This document shows positions 28,273 through 37,009 of a DNA stretch of 64,000 bases, one piece after another (position 1 is the first letter of the stretch; each line of letters starts with the position of its first letter). The notes under the pieces are model-generated. The model searched no databases. It saw nothing but the letters and a program-made list of their open reading frames with translations, and had not been told where the DNA came from. The stretch lies in contig NZ_SWKK01000014.1 of the NCBI RefSeq assembly GCF_005144745.1, positions 1 through 64,000 of the forward strand. The letters are read 5' to 3'. This DNA comes from Flavobacterium sp. ASW18X. Lineage in GTDB: Bacteria > Bacteroidota > Bacteroidia > Flavobacteriales > Flavobacteriaceae. The position numbers and the translations under genes are program-made.

Positions 28273-29379
28273 TTATTCTTGGAAGTCTTCAAACTCTGTA
28301 ATTACAAATTCTACTCTTCTATTTTTTCTCAAAGAAGTCATATCTAATCCATTATACAAAGGATGTTTTTCTCCGTATGCTTCAATTTTAATATTATCGG
28401 CAGGCATACCTAAAGAGGCTAAATATGCTTTTACAGAGGCAACCCTTTTCTCTGACAACATTAAATTATATTCTTGACTCCCTATGTTATCTGTATGCCC
28501 TTTTAAAACAACTTTGTCTTTATCTGGATTAGCTAAGGACGCATACAATTCTTCTAAATATACTTTTGACGCCTGATCAAGTGTAGCACTATTTTCATCA
28601 AAATTAACCTTATCTAATACAAAAGATTCGTTATAATCTATGTCTAAATCTATGTTGCTTTGCTTGGTTAGTTTAACATCGTCAATATAGAAATAAGCCA
28701 TCTGTGCACTACCTGGGGCAGGATTTGGCACCTTCATTAAATAATCTTTGGGCACCTTACCAAAACTACCGATGGTTACGAATTTTTCAAAGCCGTCTGC
28801 GGTATATTCTAATTCTACAGGTATCCACATTTTTGTATTGGTAAGTTTGGCTTGAGCTTTCATATTTTTTAAAGAATAACTGCCATACTGCTCCCCTACG
28901 TCTCTTAAATTAATAGTGGAAGTGTTTCTAAATTCCATCTTTTTACCAGTAAACAAGGCATTTACTTCTTTCACTGAGAATTGTGAATCTTCCGCTAAAC
29001 TTACATAAAACTTTAGGGTGTATTTTTCTCCGGCAACCAATTGTTGTTTTAATTGCAATTGAATGTATTCTTTGTAACCACCACCAGCAAACAAATACAT
29101 TCCCATGTACGTTTTGCCGCTTTTTGGTTTTTGATAACCTCTAAAATTTCTGGGCACACTATTTTTTCCACGAGCACATTTACTAAATACATCTGTGGTC
29201 CCTTTAGAAGGGGTTGTAATAAAATCTACATATCCGTTAACCTTACTAAGACCATCCGGACATTGAGTCATATTCTCAAAATCACCATTATGCACTAAGT
29301 TCTGTGCCTGTATACCAGTTAAGATAGAAAATAATAAAACGAATATACTTTTTGCCTTCCAAGTAGTTATCTGTTTCAT
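28273..29379 (-). CDS. OmpA-family protein, paralogue of 26686-27768
   Basis: A 368-residue envelope protein with a signal peptide (to GIQAQ, ~25). Its N-terminal beta domain opens LVHNGDFENMTQCPDG like its paralogue, and it has an OmpA peptidoglycan-binding C-terminus (VVLKGHTDNIGSQEYN, LSEKRVASVKAYL, RKNRRVEFVI). It converges with the small gene ending at 28258, only 14 nt away. Confidence 0.9.
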   Translation of the reverse strand: MKQITTWKAKSIFVLLFSILTGIQAQNLVHNGDFENMTQCPDGLSKVNGYVDFITTPSKGTTDVFSKCARGKNSVPRNFRGYQKPKSGKTYMGMYLFAGGGYKEYIQLQLKQQLVAGEKYTLKFYVSLAEDSQFSVKEVNALFTGKKMEFRNTSTINLRDVGEQYGSYSLKNMKAQAKLTNTKMWIPVELEYTADGFEKFVTIGSFGKVPKDYLMKVPNPAPGSAQMAYFYIDDVKLTKQSNIDLDIDYNESFVLDKVNFDENSATLDQASKVYLEELYASLANPDKDKVVLKGHTDNIGSQEYNLMLSEKRVASVKAYLASLGMPADNIKIEAYGEKHPLYNGLDMTSLRKNRRVEFVITEFEDFQE

Positions 29380-29485
29380 ATGGTGTACGTATTACTAGTT
29401 AGTGTTTAATTAGCTTAATTACACCACAAACCTAAGAAACGACATATTTTTCTTACAAAATAGAAAGTTTGAACGTACAACAGTG

Positions 29486-29510
29486 TCGACGGATGGTAAA
29501 CATCCGTCGA
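29486..29510 (-). terminator. Stem-loop after the TonB-type barrel gene
   Basis: A perfect 10-bp stem TCGACGGATG/CATCCGTCGA (29486-29495 with 29501-29510, loop GTAAA) lies 4 nt past the stop codon at 29515. There is no T tract on the minus strand, so it may protect the 3' end rather than act as a classic terminator. Confidence 0.6.
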
Positions 29511-29514
29511 TGAA

Positions 29515-31266
29515 TTAAAAATCAAATTTATAAGAAATCCCTGCTAAAACCTGAAAACCTTGCACATAGTAGGTACTCCAACGCTCATAATTCTTATTAC
29601 TTAAATTAGAAAACTTAGCAAAGACAGCCAACTGGTCATTAAAACGATATCCTAAATGCGCATTGGCATCAAAATAACTATCTAAGGTTACCCGTGTAGC
29701 TTCAAATTCATTTGCAGGAATACCTGCTGCGGCTATAGATTGTAAATCTTCTCTTTCCCCTACAAAGAATAAATTAGCACCGGCATACCAATGGTCTGTA
29801 ATCTGATAATCAATGAAAACAGTGCTTTTTAGTTTTGGTAAGTTCCAAGCCGGGTTATCTGTTTCTGTGCTGTAAACATTATACTCTCCATTAATACCAA
29901 GGGTAAAATTACGATTGATATCGAAATTCAACTCTGCAAAAGCGCCTACAGTTTTTACATCGTCATAAAACACTTGAAACGAATTACCGTAAGCGTAACC
30001 TTCTTCTGAACGAGCAGAATTTAATGGATTAAGCAAATACAATGGTTTTCTATTTTCTGCCTTATAAAAAGCCCTTACATTATACCCAATATTATTTACT
30101 AATTGTCCTTTAATACCTGCATATGCATTGTATTGCATATCTGTGGGCTGTATACCCAAAGTTGGTGATACATAAGGATTATTTGCCACCAAACTTTTAT
30201 AGGTATTTTGCTCCAAGTTACCCTCAATACCACCATAAGCAATGACTTGGTCTTCCATAACACGGTAAGATGCCGTTACAGCAGGATAAATGTAAAAACT
30301 ACCCTCACTACGCTCCATATCTAAACCGTACACAAAATTAGCGCCTAATTTTAGCGTAAGTTCGTCCCTATAAACCATAAAAGAAGGACTTACTCCTGTG
30401 ATAAGCTGGCCGTAGTCTATGCCCATCTCGTTTGTAGTACTATTAAGGCTGGCGTTCTCAAAGCTGCCTGTAACGTAATCTGCCTTGGCTGTAATGGATA
30501 CCATTTCTGAAGTAATAGGTAGCTCCACAGTTACTGCACCATTTGCCCTTATTTCTGCAGATTCTTGACTATCCCAAAAACGATTTACTGCTAGTTCCGC
30601 ATGCTTAAAAAACGAATCTTCTACATTAATAAAACCATTCACCCCTGCATTAAAATAATTTTGACGCTCATCTATACTATCTACTTGGTCTTGAGTAAAA
30701 ACACCACTTTGTAAGCCATACCAATTATACAGTTGATGTCCAAGTTCCAAGCCTGTACCCCAATCATAATCCCTGTCTTTTTTAGACAAAGAGATAACTG
30801 CGTCCGTATTGTAAAAATCGGTTTCTAAAGGCGTGCTGTTAATATCTCCTCTAGAAGATTGATGCGTTAACCCTACATCTAATAGTTTTTCATCTCTTCC
30901 CAACTCTCTACTCGTATAAAAATCTACTAAGGCATTATTATAATTACCAAGCCCTACGGCGGCATAGCTATTATACAGAGTAGGTGCTGGAGTACGTTCT
31001 ACTTTGGCTGCTTTTGCCTTTGCAGGTGTAAAAGTAGACGCTACTGGTACGGAAAAAATATGGTAGGTTATAGGTTTCTTTTTAAGCGCTATAGAATCTG
31101 TAATTTTAGGAGCTGTTTTTACCTTAAAAGCATCAGAAACAGATGGTGCGTATGGTTTTACTACGGTAACTGTTTCTGTACCTATATTATCTTCTTTTTC
31201 TTGCGCGTTACTCCAAAACACAAATAATAATGCACTTAGAGTTGCTATATATTTAATCATCTTCAT
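29515..31266 (-). CDS. TonB-dependent-receptor-like outer-membrane barrel
   Basis: A 583-residue protein with signal peptide (to FWSNAQ, ~22). It has the barrel features of a TonB-dependent receptor, including the closing VFAKFSNLSNKNYERWSTYYVQG and a C-terminal GISYKFDF strand. There is no recognisable plug domain: instead of TonB box and plug there is a short Pro/Ala/Lys-rich linker (residues ~35-95). It is the second gene of a pair; the 1000-residue TPR gene ends 14 nt upstream. Cargo unknown. Confidence 0.82.
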   Translation of the reverse strand: MKMIKYIATLSALLFVFWSNAQEKEDNIGTETVTVVKPYAPSVSDAFKVKTAPKITDSIALKKKPITYHIFSVPVASTFTPAKAKAAKVERTPAPTLYNSYAAVGLGNYNNALVDFYTSRELGRDEKLLDVGLTHQSSRGDINSTPLETDFYNTDAVISLSKKDRDYDWGTGLELGHQLYNWYGLQSGVFTQDQVDSIDERQNYFNAGVNGFINVEDSFFKHAELAVNRFWDSQESAEIRANGAVTVELPITSEMVSITAKADYVTGSFENASLNSTTNEMGIDYGQLITGVSPSFMVYRDELTLKLGANFVYGLDMERSEGSFYIYPAVTASYRVMEDQVIAYGGIEGNLEQNTYKSLVANNPYVSPTLGIQPTDMQYNAYAGIKGQLVNNIGYNVRAFYKAENRKPLYLLNPLNSARSEEGYAYGNSFQVFYDDVKTVGAFAELNFDINRNFTLGINGEYNVYSTETDNPAWNLPKLKSTVFIDYQITDHWYAGANLFFVGEREDLQSIAAAGIPANEFEATRVTLDSYFDANAHLGYRFNDQLAVFAKFSNLSNKNYERWSTYYVQGFQVLAGISYKFDF

Positions 31267-31280
31267 AGTGTGTCTCTAGA

Positions 31281-34200
31281 TTATTTACCGTTAGGATTTA
31301 CGGATGAATTGCGTTGTGCTTCTTGGGATTTTATCAAGGCCAATTCTCCTTTAGCTTCTGCCACCAATTCTGGAAACTCACTAAAGTTCTCTTGCACACT
31401 TTCTAAAATATACGTGGCTTGGAAAGCATCTTCTAAAGCGTAAAAATTCTTAGCCATAAGTAATAGCCCCTTGCCGCCCCATTCTTTGTAAGAACTAAAA
31501 TCTTTTACCAATTTTTGTACAGAGGCATTAGAGTCCTCGTAATTGTTATCTTGGCGTTTAAAATAAGCATCGTAGTACCAAGCTTCTGCCCCAGCCCTGC
31601 CAGTTGCTATCTCCTTTACCTCTGAAAACGCCTGCTCTGCTAATTGCATATCTCCAGTTTCTATAGCGGACCTTGCAATCATTATTTTAGCATCGCTACG
31701 TATTCTATCATCTAAATTGGGGGCTTGCAATACTTTCTCTGCATACACCAAAGTTTGCTGATATTCTTTTTTATCGTAATACCCTTTCATTAAATTACTT
31801 TGAGCAAAAACTCGGTTTTGACTAATCTCCGCCACCGTTTCTAGTTGCTTTAAATAAGGCATTGCGCTTGCATAATCACCTTTACCCACGTATATCTCAC
31901 AAACACGTGTTAAAGCCTGCTCCATATATTCACTACTACCTCTATCTGCAACATTCTTATAGTTAACTAAAGCTTTCTCCTTTCTATTTGAACTAAAGTA
32001 TAATTGCGCCAATGTAAAGTTTGCTTGTACCGCATGAACTCCATTTGGAAATTCTTTTAGGTAATTTTCAAAAGCCTTTACTGCTGCATCTGTTTTACCT
32101 TCTACGTATTTACGGTCAGCCGCCTCAAAACTAGCTTCTTCTAACTCACTATCCGTAACTTCTACAAAATCTAGATTACGTGCCCAAGCAGCATACTCAT
32201 TTACCTTACCCATATCTACATACACTTGCTTTGCAGTGCTTACTGCCTGTACCGCTTCTTGGGATTTGGGATATTCTGATACTACATGTTTAAACTTATT
32301 TATGGCTTGTTCATTTCTGCTTGCGTTGTAATGTACTAGTCCTTGTCTTAATAATGCCTGCGGTGCAAATTTGCTATTAGGAAATTGAGATACCAATTTA
32401 TCATAAGCAGCAAGGCCTTCTGTTTCTTTATTGGTTTTAATGTACGTATTCGCCAATTCAAACAAAGCATCATCTCTTAATGAAGATTTTGGATGATACG
32501 TATTAAAAGAAGCTAATTGCGAAATTTTTTTTGAATTCTTACCTAAAAAGCCATTACTCATCGCTACTTGATACGCAGCATAATCTCTTTCCGGTCCATT
32601 GTAAGATGATGCCTTGTCATACGCCTTAATAGCTCCATTATAATTACTGCTTACAAAATAAGTGTCTCCTAAACGGATTAGAGCATCCGTTTTTATCACC
32701 TCTTCTAAATTAGTATTGGTAGCGGCGCTATTAAAATGGCTAATTGCTTTATTGTACTCCTTTAATTTAAAATAACAGTAGCCTAAATTATAATCTAACT
32801 GTTCTATTTCTTCTATTTCTGAGCCGTTCACTGCTTTAAAACTACCTAAAGCTTGTGCAAACTGATTAAGGCGATATTCTGATTCTGCCTTCCAAAATTG
32901 CGCTTTAGCCGCCAACTGCACGTTTTCTTTCTTCTTTAAGGATTTATCAAAAGCCGCTAAAGAACCTGTATAGTCCGCATCTGCAAATAATTCTACTCCC
33001 CTATAAAATGCAACTTTCTGGTAGGTAGCATCACTAGCAAAGGAGGGATTTTTTTCTAGCAACTCCATCGCACCAGCAAAATTTTTAGACGTTATGTAAG
33101 AGTCTACGAGTAAACTTTGTATTTCTTCTTCATTCTCATCTTTAGGATACTTTTCTAGATAGGACATCATTACCTGCGGCACGGGTTCATAAGCATTACC
33201 AATCTCGTAACTTAATCGTGCATAATTTAACAAGGCATCTTTGCTAATCGCATCATTAAAATCCATACTTGCTGCATTCCTAAAAGCATTTAATGCTTCG
33301 GACTTTTTATCTAACTTTAAATAACACTCAGCTAAATGGTAATATGCATTTTGTGCTACGCTGTTAGTACCATTTATAATTTTATTAAACTGCCCAATAG
33401 CACTTTCAAAATCGCCCTGTTTATAAAAACTATAACCTAATAAATAGTAATCTGTATTGCTCCATTTACCCCTTTTGCCTTTGTATTCTTGCAAATAAGG
33501 AACGGCTTGATCATACTTTTCTAAGTTAAAATAACTTTCTCCTATGATTTTATTTAGTTCAGAAACCTCTCTTCTATCAGACTTTGGTAATTGTTTTTTA
33601 GCCATGGCAATAGCTTCTTCAAACTTGCCTAGTTTAAAATTTAAATCGGCTTGGTAATAGGATAGCTTTTCCTCCAAAATTTCTGGGTCATTAATCTGGT
33701 CAAAGCGTTGGTTAGCTTCATCATAATCGTCTTGTTCGTAAGAAATATACCCTAAATAATATTTAGCTTGGCTACCAAACTTGTTAGAATTGGTCACCTT
33801 AGAAAGGTATTTTTCTGCCTCGTCTGGTCTGTTACTGGCATAATAACTGTATCCTGTATTAAAATTAAAGCGTTCCTTGTCTTTTTTAGACATGCTATTT
33901 TGCTCTACTTTTTTATACCATTTTAAAGCATTTGGGTACTTGCCCGTTTCAAAATAGTAATCTGCCACATCCATAAATGCAGAATTTCGTTTGGTAGAAG
34001 TTGGGTAACGCTCCACAAAATCTTCCATCAATTTATCTGCACCACGTTGGTTTAAACGTATAGCGGCATTAGCCACATAGTAAACGCTATTTGCTTCTGT
34101 TTCTTGGTCTGTTGTAGATTCTTTAACCTTATAAAACAGAGCCTGCGCGGCTTGGTATTGCTGTTCATTATACAATGCTAATGCATCTTGGTATAACTTA

Positions 34201-34292
34201 TTATCATGTGTATAAATCTTGGTTTCTTGGGCATAGGCAATTGTAGTAAGCCCCATCCCCAGAAGGAGTAAGGTATATATGTTTTTCTTCAT
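31281..34292 (-). CDS. Large tetratricopeptide-repeat envelope protein
   Basis: About 1003 residues from the ATG at 34292. The frame is open to 34340, but that extension needs a GTG and lacks a signal peptide, whereas MKKNIYTLLLLGMGL to YAQE at 34292 is a good one. The mature protein is built almost wholly of TPR units, recognisable from repeats such as YYLGYISYEQDDYDEA, LLGYSFYKQGDFESAI and NLGYCYFKLKEYNKAI. It is probably a periplasmic scaffold. The barrel gene follows after 14 nt, so the two products may work together in the outer membrane. Confidence 0.9.
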   Translation of the reverse strand: MKKNIYTLLLLGMGLTTIAYAQETKIYTHDNKLYQDALALYNEQQYQAAQALFYKVKESTTDQETEANSVYYVANAAIRLNQRGADKLMEDFVERYPTSTKRNSAFMDVADYYFETGKYPNALKWYKKVEQNSMSKKDKERFNFNTGYSYYASNRPDEAEKYLSKVTNSNKFGSQAKYYLGYISYEQDDYDEANQRFDQINDPEILEEKLSYYQADLNFKLGKFEEAIAMAKKQLPKSDRREVSELNKIIGESYFNLEKYDQAVPYLQEYKGKRGKWSNTDYYLLGYSFYKQGDFESAIGQFNKIINGTNSVAQNAYYHLAECYLKLDKKSEALNAFRNAASMDFNDAISKDALLNYARLSYEIGNAYEPVPQVMMSYLEKYPKDENEEEIQSLLVDSYITSKNFAGAMELLEKNPSFASDATYQKVAFYRGVELFADADYTGSLAAFDKSLKKKENVQLAAKAQFWKAESEYRLNQFAQALGSFKAVNGSEIEEIEQLDYNLGYCYFKLKEYNKAISHFNSAATNTNLEEVIKTDALIRLGDTYFVSSNYNGAIKAYDKASSYNGPERDYAAYQVAMSNGFLGKNSKKISQLASFNTYHPKSSLRDDALFELANTYIKTNKETEGLAAYDKLVSQFPNSKFAPQALLRQGLVHYNASRNEQAINKFKHVVSEYPKSQEAVQAVSTAKQVYVDMGKVNEYAAWARNLDFVEVTDSELEEASFEAADRKYVEGKTDAAVKAFENYLKEFPNGVHAVQANFTLAQLYFSSNRKEKALVNYKNVADRGSSEYMEQALTRVCEIYVGKGDYASAMPYLKQLETVAEISQNRVFAQSNLMKGYYDKKEYQQTLVYAEKVLQAPNLDDRIRSDAKIMIARSAIETGDMQLAEQAFSEVKEIATGRAGAEAWYYDAYFKRQDNNYEDSNASVQKLVKDFSSYKEWGGKGLLLMAKNFYALEDAFQATYILESVQENFSEFPELVAEAKGELALIKSQEAQRNSSVNPNGK

Positions 34293-34437
34293 AAGTGTTC
34301 TGTGCTCTCTAAGCTTATTTCCATTAACGTCAAATTCCACGCCAAAGTATGTTACTATCCTTGGTTAAGATAAAATTAGCAGTAAAAATCTAGATATACA
34401 TAGAACTTGTTACCTTTAGCCTAAGAATCTTGAACAC

Positions 34438-35121
34438 ATGTCCACACCCATTTTAAAATTACAAGACGTTTCAATTTTTCAAAATGAAAATCTTGTATTA
34501 AGCAACGTTACCCTACAAGTAAAGAAAGGTGAGTTTGTCTATGTTATTGGTAAAACCGGAAGCGGAAAGAGTAGTTTTATGAAAACTCTTTATGGTGATT
34601 TACCTCTTAGACAAGGTACTGGTAGCGTTGTTGATTTTGATTTAAAAACTTTAAAGGAAAATGACATTCCTTTTTTAAGAAGAAAACTAGGAATTGTTTT
34701 TCAGGATTTTAAGTTATTACCAGACCGAAATATTAATAACAACCTTTTATTTGTTCTAAAAGCCACAGGTTGGACAGACACCAACAAGATGAATGCTAAG
34801 ATTGAAGAAGTCTTGGATAAAGTAGGCATGAAAACAAAGGGCTTTAAATACCCGCACGAACTTTCTGGAGGCGAACAACAACGCATAGCTATTGCTAGGG
34901 CATTGCTGAACGACCCTGAATTGATTCTTGCCGATGAACCCACTGGAAATTTAGACCCACAAACCAGTGTAGAGGTGATGAAAGTACTACAAGAAATAAA
35001 TGATAACGGACGTACCATTTTAATGGCCACCCATGATTATGCCCTAATTTTAAAGTACCCGCATAAAACTATTAAGTGCGATGGCGGCAAAATGTTTGAA
35101 GTAATACAAAAGGCAGTGTAA
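34438..35121 (+). CDS. ftsE: FtsE-like ABC transporter ATP-binding protein
   Basis: A 227-residue ABC ATPase: Walker A GKTGSGKSS (~38-46), Q-loop in VFQDFKLL, signature LSGGEQQR and Walker B LILADEPTGNLD, H-loop ATHD. The closest match by eye is FtsE, which with FtsX controls peptidoglycan hydrolases during division. No ftsX is adjacent, which is common in Bacteroidota. A LolD/MacB-type ATPase is the alternative. The start follows a near-consensus -7 box (TACCTTTA). Confidence 0.85.
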   Translation: MSTPILKLQDVSIFQNENLVLSNVTLQVKKGEFVYVIGKTGSGKSSFMKTLYGDLPLRQGTGSVVDFDLKTLKENDIPFLRRKLGIVFQDFKLLPDRNINNNLLFVLKATGWTDTNKMNAKIEEVLDKVGMKTKGFKYPHELSGGEQQRIAIARALLNDPELILADEPTGNLDPQTSVEVMKVLQEINDNGRTILMATHDYALILKYPHKTIKCDGGKMFEVIQKAV

Positions 35122-35195
35122 GCAGTTGGTCTACTATTCTTTTAAAATTACTATACGTTTTGTTTCTTTGTTAAAATTATTTTAAAATTTCCTAT

Positions 35196-35957
35196 ATGGA
35201 GCTTCTAGGGATAGATATTGGCGGTACTGGAATGAAAGGTGCCATTGTGAATGCGGAAACCGGAGAAATGATAACGGAGCGATTTAGGGTACCCACCCCA
35301 AAATCTAAAAAGCCAGATGACATGGCTAAAGTGATTAAGGAAATTACAGACCATTTTGATTATGAAGGCCCTGTGGGTTGTGGCTTCCCTTCTATAGTAA
35401 AAAATGGGGTGTGTAAATCTAACGGAAACTTACACAAAAGCTGGGTTGGTGTTAACATAGATGAGCTTTTTACGGCAGCTACGGGGCACGAATTTACCGT
35501 ACTTAACGATGCTGATGCAGCTGGTTATGCCTCAATGAATTACGGTGTTGGCAAAGGCAAAGATGGCTTAGTAATAATGCTTACGGTAGGCACAGGATTG
35601 GGAAGCGGTGCATTTTTTAATGGACAACTATTACCAAATTTTGAGCTGGGGCAGATTCCCTACAAAAAATATAAAAAGATAGAACTCTATGCCTCTAACT
35701 TTGCTAAAGAACGTGACGATTTGTCTATGGAAAAATGGGCAAAACGTTTTAATAAATTTCTGAACTACGTAGAATTGTTGGTGAATCCAGACTTGTTAAT
35801 TGTAGGGGGTGGTATTTCTAAAAAATGGAACGATTTTGGTCATCTACTAGATACTGAAACCCATATTGTAAAAGCTGAATTAATGAACCATGCAGGAATT
35901 ATTGGCGCTGCAATTGCTTGCCTAAAAGAGCATCATCATGGTCATCTAGTCAAATAA
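35196..35957 (+). CDS. ppgK: ROK-family polyphosphate glucokinase
   Basis: Phosphorylates glucose with polyphosphate (and/or ATP). The 253-residue product starts with the phosphate-binding loop GIDIGGTGMKGAIV. It carries SNGNLHKSWVGVN and the LTVGTGLGSGAFFNGQL segment typical of PPGK rather than ordinary ROK kinases, then FELGQIPY. Expressed from the same strand as ftsE, 74 nt downstream, and closed by a terminator. Confidence 0.88.
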   Translation: MELLGIDIGGTGMKGAIVNAETGEMITERFRVPTPKSKKPDDMAKVIKEITDHFDYEGPVGCGFPSIVKNGVCKSNGNLHKSWVGVNIDELFTAATGHEFTVLNDADAAGYASMNYGVGKGKDGLVIMLTVGTGLGSGAFFNGQLLPNFELGQIPYKKYKKIELYASNFAKERDDLSMEKWAKRFNKFLNYVELLVNPDLLIVGGGISKKWNDFGHLLDTETHIVKAELMNHAGIIGAAIACLKEHHHGHLVK

Positions 35958-35980
35958 AAAAATACACTTGTATACAAAAA

Positions 35981-36007
35981 AACCGGGCTGATGCTCGGTT
36001 TTTTTTT
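35981..36007 (+). terminator. Terminator of the ppgK gene
   Basis: An 8-bp stem with one G-T pair, AACCGGGC/GCTCGGTT (35981-35988 with 35993-36000), has an A run before it and seven T after it. Confidence 0.9.
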
Positions 36008-36027
36008 AATTATGATGCTACTTATAC

Positions 36028-36936
36028 TTAGAGTTTCTTTGCTCCTTCTGGCATTTCAAAGAAATCTTTAGGCAATTCGGTTACAAACTCCATATCGCTA
36101 ATTTCGATTTTGGTAATGTATTCTCCCGGCATATTATCTACCGTCCAATGGGTTTTTAATAGACTAGGCAATAGAACTCCGTCTACATCAACTAATTCAC
36201 CAACCTCCATAAATTTTTCTGGATTGTGGCCACCATCTTTAAAGTATTCAGGATAAGAAACAATATATCTAGTTGCCATTAGCAAATACGTCTCTGCATC
36301 AAAATGTAAAATATAGTAATCGTCTGGAGCATCTCCTGTACCCGCATCATATGTCACTTTAACAACCTTGGTGTTCTTATCTTTATAAGTAGCATCTGGC
36401 AATAATTCTAAATTAACGCCCTCCCCATCTTCTACAAACGGGTGTCCCATTAAATAAAGTGGTGTTAAAGCCCAAAATTTGGTATCATAAGCAAAAGCGG
36501 TTGAATCTGCTTTTATCCATGCTATTTCTCCAGTATAACCAAACGTGGCCTCTTTATCTGTAGTACTGGTATGCACTACCCTATTGTTCCATGGGTCTAC
36601 AATTTCATAACTGTCGCGCTGTGTTTTATCTTTTTCTAAAGGCTGGTAATTAAAACGCATACCCAAGGGCCCATTTTCAAACCAAGTAGCTAAACCACCG
36701 TGCGCTTCCATGGACTTCCAAATTACAGTACCAGCCGAAGAAGCTGTTAGGCGTTCCTTTGCTTTTTTAACCCTATTTGTAATCCATGTATCTGGTATGG
36801 CTACACTATTTTCTACCACTGTTGGATCTGGTAGAACATTTTCTTCGTTTTCTTTTTTTTGCTCTTTACAAGCTATTGTACTGATTAATAGGGCGGTCAC
36901 CCCTATCTGTTTAATTAAGTGTTTCATTTTGTCCAT
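36028..36936 (-). CDS. Lipoprotein, DUF6503-like
   Basis: A 302-residue lipoprotein (lipobox ISTIAC, Cys at about 23). The mature part has WKSMEAHGGLATW, FGYTGEIAWIK, DDYYILHFDAETYLLMATRY and GVLLPSLLKTHW. This pattern recurs in Bacteroidota lipoproteins with a LolA/LppX-like half-barrel fold (DUF6503-like, from memory). Function unknown. Two ATGs (36936, 36927) are possible starts. Confidence 0.75.
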   Translation of the reverse strand: MDKMKHLIKQIGVTALLISTIACKEQKKENEENVLPDPTVVENSVAIPDTWITNRVKKAKERLTASSAGTVIWKSMEAHGGLATWFENGPLGMRFNYQPLEKDKTQRDSYEIVDPWNNRVVHTSTTDKEATFGYTGEIAWIKADSTAFAYDTKFWALTPLYLMGHPFVEDGEGVNLELLPDATYKDKNTKVVKVTYDAGTGDAPDDYYILHFDAETYLLMATRYIVSYPEYFKDGGHNPEKFMEVGELVDVDGVLLPSLLKTHWTVDNMPGEYITKIEISDMEFVTELPKDFFEMPEGAKKL

Positions 36937-36981
36937 TTTAAGCTTTGGTAGTCGGCGTATATTTAAAAACCTTTCAAAAAA

Positions 36982-37005
36982 AAGCCCCGATTAAAATCGG
37001 GGCTT
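36982..37005 (-). terminator. typA terminator
   Basis: A perfect 10-bp stem AAGCCCCGAT/ATCGGGGCTT (36982-36991 with 36996-37005) is followed on the minus strand by a run of T; it starts 5 nt beyond the typA stop. Confidence 0.92.
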
Positions 37006-37009
37006 AAAC

